23,161 nucleotides of DNA, taken from the NCBI GenBank assembly GCA_027943245.1, contig JANDJZ010001121.1, positions 1-23,161 on the forward strand, given 5' to 3'. The notes beneath the pieces are model-generated. The model saw only the letters and a list, made by a program, of their open reading frames with translations, made no database searches and was not told where the DNA came from. Below are positions 7,237 through 14,618 of this stretch, piece by piece. This stretch comes from Acanthamoeba sp. SK_2022b. Lineage: Eukaryota; Discosea; Longamoebia; Acanthamoebidae. A program made the translations under genes and the position numbers. Position 1 is the first letter of the stretch, and the number at the start of each line of letters is the position of its first letter.

Positions 7237-8481
7237 ATGGCATCCGGACCTCGTCCCGAGACGCTCGCGCCGGGCGGCACCGGCCCCGCGCGGCGCGTCG
7301 ACCCCTGGACGGTCGCGCTGTGCTGGATCACCGTCCTGCTCGAGGGCTACGACCTGGTCGTGCTCGGCGCGATCATCCCGACGCTGCTGGACACCAAGCA
7401 CCTCGGCTTCACCCCGGCCGACGCCACGACCGTCGCCACGCTCTCGCTCGTCGGCGTCGCCATCGGCGCCGTCTCGGTGGGCCCGCTCAGCGACCGGTTC
7501 GGCCGGCGCAAGCTGCTCATCGGCTCGGTGGTGCTGTTCTCCCTGTTCACCATCGCCGTGCCGTGGTCGGACTCCGTGGCGATGTTCGCCGCCCTGCGCT
7601 TCATCGCCGGCCTGGGCCTGGGCGCCTGCATGCCGGTGTCGCTGACGCTCATGGCCGAGAGCCTGCCCGCGCGCCAGCGCGCCCGGGCCAGCACGCTCAC
7701 CATGACCGGCTACCACACCGGAGCCGTCATCACGTCGCTGCTGGCGCTGCAGTTCGCCAGCCACTGGGAGTGGCTGTTCTACGTCCTCGGCGTCGTCGGC
7801 CTCGTGATCGCGGCCATCCAGTGGTTCAAGCTGCCCGAGTCCGAGGCGTTCCTGGCCGCCGCTGGCGGTGCCGAGCGCAAGAAGGTGCCGTACACCGACC
7901 TGCTCAAGCCCACCCTGCTGCGCGCCTGCGTCGGCGTCTGGGTGGCGTCCTTCATGGGCCTGCTGCTGGTCTACGGCCTCAACACCTGGCTGCCGCAGCT
8001 CATGCGCTCGGCCGGGTACGCGGTGCCCGCGGCCGTCACCCAGCTGCTGATCCTCAACGCCGGCGGCATCGTCGGCCTGGTCGTGGGCGGCTTCATCGCC
8101 GACCGCCGAGGCATCAAGTGGACCGCGCTCATCTGGTTCGCCGTCGCCGCGGTGATGCTCGCCCTGCTGAGCATCCGCATGGACAGCCACCTGCTGCTGA
8201 GCGTCGTCGTGTTCTTCACCGGCGTGTTCGTGTTCTCCGCGCAGGTGCTGGTCTACGCCTACGTGACGAACTTCTTCCCCGCCGACATCCGCGGCACGGC
8301 GCTCGGCTCGGCGTCGGGCATCGGACGCCTGGGCTCGATCGTCGGCCCGACGATCACCGGAGCGCTCGTGTCGGCCGGGTGGGGCCACCCGTGGGGGTTC
8401 TACTTCTTCGCCGTGGTCGGCGTGCTCGCGGTGGTCGCCGTGGCCACCCTGCCGCGGGGCGTGGCCGCCAGCGCCGACTGA
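7237..8481 (+). CDS. MFS transporter, aromatic acid:H+ symporter (AAHS) type
   Basis: This 414-residue major facilitator protein has about 12 hydrophobic segments. The first helix carries LLEGYDLVVLG (residues 34-44), the acidic helix-1 signature of the AAHS family (PcaK/BenK type). The loop 2-3 motif is GPLSDRFGRRKL (82-93). The frame stays open far upstream inside mdlC, but the ATG at 7237 follows GGAGG (7227-7231) and gives a normal cytoplasmic N-terminus. It sits 56 bases after mdlC in the same direction, so the two are probably co-transcribed. Proton-coupled uptake of benzoylformate, mandelate or a related aromatic acid is the likely role; the exact substrate is inferred from context. 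A strong hairpin follows the stop. Confidence 0.9.
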   Translation: MASGPRPETLAPGGTGPARRVDPWTVALCWITVLLEGYDLVVLGAIIPTLLDTKHLGFTPADATTVATLSLVGVAIGAVSVGPLSDRFGRRKLLIGSVVLFSLFTIAVPWSDSVAMFAALRFIAGLGLGACMPVSLTLMAESLPARQRARASTLTMTGYHTGAVITSLLALQFASHWEWLFYVLGVVGLVIAAIQWFKLPESEAFLAAAGGAERKKVPYTDLLKPTLLRACVGVWVASFMGLLLVYGLNTWLPQLMRSAGYAVPAAVTQLLILNAGGIVGLVVGGFIADRRGIKWTALIWFAVAAVMLALLSIRMDSHLLLSVVVFFTGVFVFSAQVLVYAYVTNFFPADIRGTALGSASGIGRLGSIVGPTITGALVSAGWGHPWGFYFFAVVGVLAVVAVATLPRGVAASAD

Positions 8482-8493
8482 CCCCCCAGGACG

Positions 8494-8543
8494 ACGCACG
8501 ACGCCGGCCGTCACCCCGAGGGGTGACGGCCGGCGTCGTGCGT
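8494..8543. terminator. Bidirectional hairpin terminator between the MFS gene and purQ
   Basis: A perfect 24-bp stem (8494-8517 with 8520-8543) has a GA loop, with stem sequence running through GACGCCGGCCGTCACCCC. It lies between convergent stops at 8481 and 8554. There is no T-tract, as is common for actinobacterial terminators. In practice the last pairs of the stem would open to form a larger loop. Confidence 0.85.
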
Positions 8544-8553
8544 GCGGGGGAGG

Positions 8554-9054
8554 TCAGACCGAGGCGAGCGCCTGGACGGCCGAGGCGAAGAACCCCAGGC
8601 CGTCGGTGCCGGGGCCGCAGAGGTCCTCGACCGCGTGCTCGGGGTGCGGCATGAGGCCCACGACGTTGCCGCGCTCGTTGGTCACGCCGGCGATGTCGCG
8701 CAGCGAGCCGTTCGGGTTGGCGCCGACGTAGCGGACGACGACGCGTCCCTCGCCCTCGAGCCGGTCGAGCGTCTCGGCGTCGGCCACGAAGCCGCCCTCG
8801 CCGTTCTTGAGCGGCACCGTGATCTGCTGGCCCTGCTCGTAGGCGCGGGTCCAGGCGGTGTCGGCGTTCTCGACGACCAGCTCCTGGTCGCGGCAGATGA
8901 ACGTGCGGTGGTCGTTGCGGATGAGCGCGCCGGGCAGCAGGTGCGACTCGCACAGGATCTGGAAGCCGTTGCAGATGCCCAGCACCGGCATGCCCCTGTT
9001 CGCGGACTCCACGACCTCGGTCATGACCGGCGCGAAGCGGGCGATCGCGCCGCA

Positions 9055-9089
<35 letters not shown>

Positions 9090-9225
9090 GGATGACCGCG
9101 TCCACGCCCTTGAGGTCGTGGTCGCCGTGCCAGAGCGCGACCGGCTCGGCGCCGGCCAGGCGGACGGCGCGCTGCGCGTCGACGTCGTCGAGCGAGCCGG
9201 GGAAGGTGACGACGCCGATCTTCAC
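8554..9225 (-). CDS. purQ: Phosphoribosylformylglycinamidine synthase subunit PurQ (glutaminase)
   Basis: The 223-residue class I glutamine amidotransferase supplies ammonia to PurL for step 4 of purine synthesis (FGAR to FGAM). The catalytic triad is visible: Cys85 in GICNGFQIL, His194 and Glu196 in HPEHAVE. The oxyanion segment [14 protein letters not shown] (46-59) is typical of PurQ. The GTG start overlaps the purS stop by 4 bases (GTGA), so the two are translationally coupled. PurL, the large subunit, is not downstream; a terminator and convergent catabolic genes follow instead, so purL must lie elsewhere. Confidence 0.96.
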
Positions 9226-9470
9226 GCGTCCACCTCGACCCGCACCGTGTAGTCCTCGATGACCGGGTTGCTCAGCAGGGTGCCGGCGATGCGGTCGACC
9301 TCGGCGAGCGTGGCCTCGTCGGCCTGCTCGACCTCGAGCTCGAACCGCTTGCCCTGGCGGACGTCCTGGACGCCGGTGAAGCCCAGGCGCGGCAGGGCGC
9401 CGTGCACGGCCTTGCCCTGCGGGTCGAGGATCTCGGGCTTGGGCATCACGTCGACGATCACACGGGCCAC
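9222..9470 (-). CDS. purS: Phosphoribosylformylglycinamidine synthase subunit PurS
   Basis: This 82-residue protein is the small subunit that bridges PurQ and PurL in the Gram-positive three-part FGAM synthase. The sequence shows the family core: [21 protein letters not shown], then [19 protein letters not shown], then a C-terminal [12 protein letters not shown]. The length matches the usual 80-85 residues. The GTG at 9470 is chosen because TAGGAG lies 7-12 bases upstream and the protein begins at the expected first strand. Its stop overlaps the purQ start. Confidence 0.95.
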   Translation of the reverse strand: MARVIVDVMPKPEILDPQGKAVHGALPRLGFTGVQDVRQGKRFELEVEQADEATLAEVDRIAGTLLSNPVIEDYTVRVEVDA

Positions 9471-9506
9471 GGGGCGCTCCTAGGAAGACGAGGGGGCAGC
9501 ACCCTC

Positions 9507-9512
9507 ATCGTA
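9507..9512 (-). promoter_or_regulatory. Possible -10 box for purSQ
   Basis: On the minus strand TACGAT lies 36 bases before the purS GTG, in the 79-base gap after the CoA-ligase gene. There is no convincing -35, so read-through from upstream cannot be excluded. Confidence 0.3.
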
Positions 9513-9549
9513 CCCAGGAGGCACCCCGGCCCGGACGCCGAGCCGCCGG

Positions 9550-11103
9550 CTAGGACAGCTCGCGCTTGAGGATCTTGCCCGTGGACGTCATCGGCAGGGC
9601 GTCGACGACCTGGACGATGCGCGGGTACTTGTACGCCGCGAGCTGCTCCTTGCTCCAGGCCACGAGCTCGTCGGGGTCGATCGTCGCGTCCGGCGCCGGG
9701 ACGACGACCGCCTTGATCTCCTCGCCGTGCGACTCGTGCGGGACGCCGATGACGGCGCACAGCGAGACCGCCGGGTGCGTCATCAGCACCTCCTCGATCT
9801 CGCGCGGGTACACGTTGAAGCCGCCGCGGATGATCATGTCCTTGGAGCGGTCGACGATGTAGTAGAAGCCGTCGGCGTCCTTGCGGGCCAGGTCGCCGGT
9901 GCGGAACCAGCCGTCCTGGATGGCCTCGGCCGTCGCCTCGGGCCGGTTGTAGTAGCCCTTCATGACGTTGTGGCCCTTGATCGCGATCTCGCCGACCGCC
10001 TCGGGGTCGTCGGCCACGTCGGACCAGTCGGGGTTGATGAGCTTCATCTCCACGCCCGGGATCGGGACGCCGATCGAGCCGACGCGCGGCTCCTGGCCGT
10101 ACACCGAGAACGAGGCGACCGGCGACGTCTCGGACAGGCCGTAGCCCTCGAGGATGGTCACGCCGAAGCGCTCCTGGAACTGGTGGTGGATCTCCTTGGG
10201 CAGCGCCGCACCGCCGGCCACCGCGACCCGCAAGTTCTTGGCCAGGGTGTCGACGTCGACCGACTCGTCCAGCGCCGTCAGCAGGCCCCAGTACATCGTC
10301 GGGACGCCGGCGAAGAACGTCACCTGCTCGCGCAGCATGAGGCCGATCGCCGGGGCGGCCTCGAACCGCGGCAGCATGACGACCGTGCCGCCGTAGGCCA
10401 TGGCGCCGTTCTGGATGACCGTCTGACCGAAGGAGTGGAACAGCGGCAGCACGCACAGGTACGTGTCGGGGTTGCTCGCGTCGGCGTTGAACAGCGCCTC
10501 GCCGGAGGTGGCGTTGTCGCGCATGTTGCGGTGACGCAGCTCGGCGCCCTTGGGCTGGCCCGTGGTGCCGGACGTGTAGAGGATGACCGCGGTGTCGTCG
10601 TCGTCGCGCTCGACCGTCGTGAACGTCGGCGGCTGCTCGGCGACGAGCGGGGCGAAGTGCTCGGGACCCTCCAGCGGCGCCGGGGCGGCCGAGTCGAGCT
10701 TGATGAGGAAGAACTCGGTGCAGCCCTCGGCCTGCTGGAACCCGGCCCAGGCCTCGTCGCCGATCGCCAGGTCGGGGGTGCCCTCGAAGGCGAAGTAGGC
10801 CTTCGCGTCGGAGTCGCTCAGGTGGTAGGCGACCTCGCGGCCCTTGAGCAGGATGTTGAGCGGGACGACCGTCGCGCCGGCCTTGAGGATGCCGAAGTAG
10901 ACGATCGTGAAGTACGGCAGGTTCGGGCACGACAGCGCGACCTTGTCGCCGGGCTGGATCCCGCGCGAGACGAGCAGGTTGGCGACCTGGTTGGCGGCGG
11001 CGTCCACCTGGGGATAGCTGAGCTTGGTGTCGCCGAAGACGATCGCCGTGCGGTCGGGGTAGGTGGCCGCCGCGTCGTCGAGCAGGGTCGCCAGGTTCGT
11101 CAT
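9550..11103 (-). CDS. Acyl-CoA synthetase (AMP-forming), probable fatty-acid-CoA ligase
   Basis: The 517-residue adenylate-forming enzyme activates a carboxylic acid with ATP and CoA. The P-loop TSGTTGQPKG is at 177-186. GYGLSETSP (about 325), GWFRTGDLARKDADGFYYIVDRS and MIIRGGFNVYPREIEEVL mark the hinge and C-terminal domain. The catalytic lysine is Lys510 in TGKILKREL. Length and motifs fit medium/long-chain fatty-acid-CoA ligases (FadD type), but aromatic or other acids are possible because the family is broad. The ATG at 11103 has GGGAG at a 9-base spacing. The gene lies between purC and purS in the same direction but has its own promoter with an inverted repeat, so it is probably regulated separately. 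Confidence 0.9.
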   Translation of the reverse strand: MTNLATLLDDAAATYPDRTAIVFGDTKLSYPQVDAAANQVANLLVSRGIQPGDKVALSCPNLPYFTIVYFGILKAGATVVPLNILLKGREVAYHLSDSDAKAYFAFEGTPDLAIGDEAWAGFQQAEGCTEFFLIKLDSAAPAPLEGPEHFAPLVAEQPPTFTTVERDDDDTAVILYTSGTTGQPKGAELRHRNMRDNATSGEALFNADASNPDTYLCVLPLFHSFGQTVIQNGAMAYGGTVVMLPRFEAAPAIGLMLREQVTFFAGVPTMYWGLLTALDESVDVDTLAKNLRVAVAGGAALPKEIHHQFQERFGVTILEGYGLSETSPVASFSVYGQEPRVGSIGVPIPGVEMKLINPDWSDVADDPEAVGEIAIKGHNVMKGYYNRPEATAEAIQDGWFRTGDLARKDADGFYYIVDRSKDMIIRGGFNVYPREIEEVLMTHPAVSLCAVIGVPHESHGEEIKAVVVPAPDATIDPDELVAWSKEQLAAYKYPRIVQVVDALPMTSTGKILKRELS

Positions 11104-11118
11104 GGATGGTGCTCCCTC

Positions 11119-11148
11119 GTGAGTGTGACCGTCGTCGCACTCACTCTA
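11119..11148 (-). promoter_or_regulatory. Promoter -10 with adjoining inverted repeat, probable repressor operator of the CoA-ligase gene
   Basis: On the minus strand the -10 candidate TAGAGT spans 11148-11143. It runs directly into an inverted repeat, GTGAGTG (11119-11125) and CACTCAC (11138-11144), with a 12-base spacer. A dimeric repressor bound here would cover the transcription start. No matching regulator gene is in the window. Confidence 0.5.
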
Positions 11149-11178
11149 GACGCGCCGCGTCGACGAGGTGCCAGGGTG

Positions 11179-12039
11179 TCAGAACCTGGTGCCGGTGAGC
11201 TGCTCGTACGCCTGGACGTAGCGGGCCCGCGTGCGCTCGACGACCTCGTCGGGCAGGCGCGGCGGCGGCTGGTCGCCGTGCCGGTCCCAGCCGCTCTCCT
11301 GGGTCAGCCAGTCGCGGACGTACTGCTTGTCGAACGAGGCCTGCGCGCGTCCGGGCGCGTAGGAGTCGGCCGGCCAGAAGCGGGACGAGTCGGGGGTCAG
11401 CACCTCGTCGCCGAGCACGATCGTGCCGTCGGCGCGGCGGCCGAGCTCGAGCTTGGTGTCGGCCAGGACGATGCCGCGCTCGCGGGCGACCGCCTCGGCC
11501 CGCGCGTAGACGGCGAGGCTGAGCTCGCGCAGGCGCTCGGCGTGCTCGCGGCCGATGGTGGCGGCGACGTCCTCGAAGGAGACGTTCTCGTCGTGCTCAC
11601 CGATCGCGGCCTTCGTCGCGGGGGTGAAGATCGGCTCGGGGAGCCGGTCGCCGTCCACGAGGCCCTCGGGCAGGCGGACGCCGCAGACCTCGCCGGTGGC
11701 CTGGTAGTCGCTCAGGCCCGAGCCGGTGAGGTAGCCGCGCACGACGCACTCGACCGGGAACATGTCCAGCTTCTCGACCACGAGCGCGCGGCCGCGGACC
11801 GGCTCGGGCACGTCGGTGGAGACGACGTGGTTGGGCACGAGGTCGGCCAGCTGGTCGAACCACCACAGCGACATGCGCGTGAGGATCTCGCCCTTGTCCG
11901 GGATGCCCGGCTCGAGCGAGAAGTCGTAGGCCGAGATGCGGTCCGAGGCGACCATGAGCAGGTGGCCGTCGGCGAGCTCGTACAGGTCGCGCACCTTGCC
12001 CGAGTGCAGGTGGGTGGCGCCGGGGATGTCGAGGGGCAC
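11179..12039 (-). CDS. purC: SAICAR synthetase (phosphoribosylaminoimidazole-succinocarboxamide synthase)
   Basis: The 286-residue enzyme joins aspartate to CAIR with ATP, step 8 of purine synthesis. Family motifs are clear: [11 protein letters not shown] near the N-terminus, SDRISAYDF around residues 33-41, GYLTGSGL, and ADTKLELG, which carries metal-binding acidic residues. The length is in the usual range for the longer actinobacterial and yeast-like form. The start is GTG at 12039 with no Shine-Dalgarno; a TAGGCT box lies 6 bases before it. The downstream neighbour is the CoA ligase (75-base gap), so purC may be monocistronic. Confidence 0.96.
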   Translation of the reverse strand: MPLDIPGATHLHSGKVRDLYELADGHLLMVASDRISAYDFSLEPGIPDKGEILTRMSLWWFDQLADLVPNHVVSTDVPEPVRGRALVVEKLDMFPVECVVRGYLTGSGLSDYQATGEVCGVRLPEGLVDGDRLPEPIFTPATKAAIGEHDENVSFEDVAATIGREHAERLRELSLAVYARAEAVARERGIVLADTKLELGRRADGTIVLGDEVLTPDSSRFWPADSYAPGRAQASFDKQYVRDWLTQESGWDRHGDQPPPRLPDEVVERTRARYVQAYEQLTGTRF

Positions 12040-12045
12040 GGCAGC

Positions 12046-12051
12046 AGCCTA
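12046..12051 (-). promoter_or_regulatory. purC: -10 box of a probable leaderless purC promoter
   Basis: On the minus strand TAGGCT ends 6 bases before the GTG at 12039. No ribosome site is present, so the transcript would begin at the start codon. No clear -35 is visible. Confidence 0.5.
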
Positions 12052-12083
12052 GTGGGGCCCGCCTCGGCCCCACCGGCGTCTCA

Positions 12084-12175
12084 CCCGTCCGGTCCTCGCT
12101 GGGCGTGACGGTGTGGCGGCCCGCCTCGGCGTGTCGCCACCACAGCGTCACGCCCAGCGAGGAGGGCCGGACGGG
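12084..12175. repeat. Long imperfect palindrome of 92 bases
   Basis: Outer arms CCCGTCCGG (12084-12092) and CCGGACGGG (12167-12175) pair perfectly. They are followed by an 18-bp perfect stem (TCCTCGCTGGGCGTGACG, 12093-12110, against 12146-12163), one mismatch, then TGTGG with CCACA. The only asymmetry is a 3-base GGG bulge on the right arm. It lies in the 238-base gap between the aldehyde dehydrogenase stop and purC, apart from the nearer terminator hairpin. It could be a second terminator, a processed RNA end or a repetitive palindromic element. Confidence 0.75.
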
Positions 12176-12226
12176 GAAGGCGGCCGGTCCGGGCTCGGGG
12201 GAACCTGGACCGACCGCCGGTTGGAC

Positions 12227-12265
12227 GGCGGCCCGCCCCTCATCGGGGGGACAGGGCGGACCGCC
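12227..12265 (-). terminator. Hairpin terminator after the aldehyde dehydrogenase gene
   Basis: GGCGGCCCGCCC (12227-12238) pairs with GGGCGGACCGCC (12254-12265) at 11 of 12 positions around a 15-base loop. It begins 12 bases after the stop codon at 12278. No T-tract is present. Confidence 0.6.
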
Positions 12266-12277
12266 GGTCTGGGGGGC

Positions 12278-13627
12278 TCAGCGCACGGTGCGGATGAGCT
12301 TCTTGTTGACGAACTCGTCCATGCCGAAGCGGCCGAGCTCGCGGCCGAAGCCGGAGCGCTTGACGCCGCCGAACGGCAGCTCCGCGCCCTCGGCGCCGAC
12401 GCCGTTGACGAACACCATGCCGGTCTCGAGCCGGTCGGCCACGCGGGCCGCCTGCTCGGCGTCGTCGGTGAACACGTACGAGCCGAGGCCGTACGGGGTG
12501 TCGTTGGCGATCGCGACCGCCTCGTCCTCGTCGGCGGCCTTGAAGACCATCGCGACGGGGCCGAAGAGCTCCTGGTGGAACACGTCGTCGCCGGGCTTCA
12601 CGCCGGTCAGGACGCCGGGCGGGAAGTGGGCGCCGCGACGCTCCCCGGCGCTGGCGAGCTCGGCGCCCTGCTCGACGGCACGCTGCACCTGGGCCTCGAG
12701 GTTCTTGGCCGCCTGCTCCGACGACAGCGGGGCGAGGTCGTCGGCCGCGGCGAGGATGCCGGCGGTGAACTTCTCGACGAAGTCGTCGTACAGGTCCTCG
12801 GCGACGATGAACCGCTTGCCGGCGTTGCAGGCCTGCCCGGTGTTGTCCAGGCGCGCGGCCACGGCCGCCTCGACCGTCGCGTCCAGGTCGCTCGCACCCA
12901 GGACGATGAACGGGTCCGAGCCGCCGAGCTCGAGGACGACCTTCTTGAGGTGGCGTCCGGCGATCTCGGCGACCGCCGCACCGGCCCGCTCGGAGCCGGT
13001 CAGCGAGACGCCGGCCACGCGCGGGTCGGCGATGATGTCGGCGACCTGCTCGTTGGTGGCGTAGACGTTCACGTAGGCGCCCTCGGGGAATCCGGCGTCC
13101 CAGTACATCTGCTCGATCGCCGCGGCCGACTCCGGGCACTGCGGCGCGTGCTTGAGCACCACTGTGTTGCCGGTCGCCAGGTTCGGGGCCGCGAAGCGCG
13201 CGACCTGGTAGTACGGGAAGTTCCACGGCATGATCCCGAGCAGCACGCCGACCGGGCTGCGGCGGACGACCGCCGAGCCCTCGCCGCCGAGCAGCTCGAC
13301 CGGCTCGTCGGCCAGCAGGCGCTCGGCGTTGTCGGCGTAGAACGCGTGGATCTCGGCGCTGAAGTCCACCTCGCCGAGCGCGTCCTCGAGCGGCTTGCCC
13401 ATCTCGCGGACGATGATCGCCGCGAGCTCGTCGCGCCGCTCGGTGTGCAGCTCGCCGACCCGCCGGACGAGCGCCGCGCGCTCCGCCACCGTGGTCGTGC
13501 GACCCCACTGGGACGCCGCCACGTGCGCGGACGCCACCGCCTGCTCGACGTCCTGCGCCGTCGCCGTGGGGTACTCCTGGACGACCTCTCCCGTGGCGGG
13601 GTCGGTCACCGCGTAGATCGTGCTCAT
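12278..13627 (-). CDS. Aldehyde dehydrogenase, succinate-semialdehyde dehydrogenase (GabD1-like)
   Basis: The 449-residue NAD(P)-dependent aldehyde dehydrogenase has PWNFP with Asn136, Lys159 (LLKH-like VVLKH), SLTGSERAG (208-216), ELGGSDPF with general-base Glu233, and NTGQACNAGKRF with nucleophile Cys267. The ELGGSDPF variant and overall pattern fit GabD1-type succinate-semialdehyde dehydrogenases. A conserved loop after FVEKF appears about 8 residues shorter than in relatives. The ATG at 13627 shares one base with the ureohydrolase stop (TGATG), with AAGGAGG upstream; a GTG one codon earlier is possible. Being coupled to a ureohydrolase, it may oxidise succinate semialdehyde from GABA or 4-guanidinobutyraldehyde. 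These two roles cannot be separated from sequence alone. Confidence 0.9.
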   Translation of the reverse strand: MSTIYAVTDPATGEVVQEYPTATAQDVEQAVASAHVAASQWGRTTTVAERAALVRRVGELHTERRDELAAIIVREMGKPLEDALGEVDFSAEIHAFYADNAERLLADEPVELLGGEGSAVVRRSPVGVLLGIMPWNFPYYQVARFAAPNLATGNTVVLKHAPQCPESAAAIEQMYWDAGFPEGAYVNVYATNEQVADIIADPRVAGVSLTGSERAGAAVAEIAGRHLKKVVLELGGSDPFIVLGASDLDATVEAAVAARLDNTGQACNAGKRFIVAEDLYDDFVEKFTAGILAAADDLAPLSSEQAAKNLEAQVQRAVEQGAELASAGERRGAHFPPGVLTGVKPGDDVFHQELFGPVAMVFKAADEDEAVAIANDTPYGLGSYVFTDDAEQAARVADRLETGMVFVNGVGAEGAELPFGGVKRSGFGRELGRFGMDEFVNKKLIRTVR

Positions 13628-14604
13628 CACGCCTCCTTGGTCTGGTGCGACGAGCCTGCCTCAGCCTCGTGCCTCAGCGCCAGCAGGGACACGAGGTCGT
13701 ACGCCACGTGCGAGGCCGCGACACCGGTGATGTCGGCGTGGTCGTAGGCCGGCGCGACCTCCACGACGTCCGCGCCGACGACGTTCAGGCCCCGGAACCC
13801 GCGCAGGATCTCGAGCAGCTCGCGGCTCGTGATGCCGCCCGCCTCGGGCGTCCCGGTGCCCGGCGCGTGGGCCGGGTCGAGCACGTCGATGTCGATCGAG
13901 ACGTAGACCGGTCGGTCGCCCAGGCGCTGGCGCAGCCGGTCGACGACCTCGACGACGCCCTGGTGGTAGACGTCGGCCGACGTGACGATGCCGAAGCCGA
14001 AGCGCCGGTCGTCCTCGAGGTCCTTCTTGCCGTACAGCGGGCCGCGGGTGCCGACGTGGCTGAGCGCCTCGGTGTCGAGGATCCCCTCCTCGACCGCGCG
14101 GCGGAACGGCGTGCCGTGGGTGTACTCGGCGCCGAAGTAGGTGTCCCAGGTGTCCAGGTGGGCGTCGAAGTGGACGAGCGCGACCGGCCCGTGCCGCTCG
14201 GCGGCCGCGCGCAGCAGGGGCAGCGAGATGGTGTGGTCGCCGCCGATGGTGACCAGGCGGCGTCCGTCGGCGGTCAGGTCGAGCGCCGCCGCCTGGACGG
14301 TGTCGATCGCCTCGTCGATGTGGAACGGGTTGACCGCCACGTCGCCGGCGTCCGCCACCTGGGCGACGTCGAACGGCGAGACGTCCAGCGCCGGGTGGTA
14401 CGGGCGGAGCAGGCGCGACGCCTCGCGGACGTGCGTGGGGCCGAAGCGGGCACCGGGCCGGTACGAGACGCCGGTGTCGAACGGGACGCCGGCGACCACG
14501 ATGTCGGCGTGCTCGACCTGGTCCAGCCGCGGCAGCCGGGCGAACGAGGCCGGTCCGGCGTAGCGCGGGGTCAGCGAGCTGTCGATGGGTCCGAGGGTGC
14601 TCAT
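13627..14604 (-). CDS. Ureohydrolase (agmatinase / guanidinobutyrase family)
   Basis: The 325-residue manganese-dependent ureohydrolase cleaves urea from a guanidino compound. Metal ligands are all present: His124 in GGDHTISLP, Asp147/His149/Asp151 in HFDAHLDT, and Asp238/Asp240 in [19 protein letters not shown]. The likely guanidinium-contacting Glu282 is in VVEVAP. The family includes agmatinase, guanidinobutyrase and guanidinopropionase. [15 protein letters not shown] resembles a similar stretch in bacterial guanidinobutyrase, so that activity is a good candidate, but agmatinase is equally possible. The open frame runs far upstream into the permease gene. The ATG at 14604 is chosen for GGAAGGA just before it and the 14-base gap after the permease stop. 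It is third in the operon. Confidence 0.92.
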   Translation of the reverse strand: MSTLGPIDSSLTPRYAGPASFARLPRLDQVEHADIVVAGVPFDTGVSYRPGARFGPTHVREASRLLRPYHPALDVSPFDVAQVADAGDVAVNPFHIDEAIDTVQAAALDLTADGRRLVTIGGDHTISLPLLRAAAERHGPVALVHFDAHLDTWDTYFGAEYTHGTPFRRAVEEGILDTEALSHVGTRGPLYGKKDLEDDRRFGFGIVTSADVYHQGVVEVVDRLRQRLGDRPVYVSIDIDVLDPAHAPGTGTPEAGGITSRELLEILRGFRGLNVVGADVVEVAPAYDHADITGVAASHVAYDLVSLLALRHEAEAGSSHQTKEA

Positions 14605-14618
14605 GGGTCCTTCCGGGG

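Noticed and set aside
9490..9510. Short GAGGG/CCCTC stem after the CoA-ligase gene
   Set aside because: A 5-bp stem with a 7-base loop is too weak to call a terminator.
9727..12108. 793-codon plus-strand open frame opposite the CoA ligase and purC
   Set aside because: Antisense shadow of two enzymes with intact catalytic motifs.
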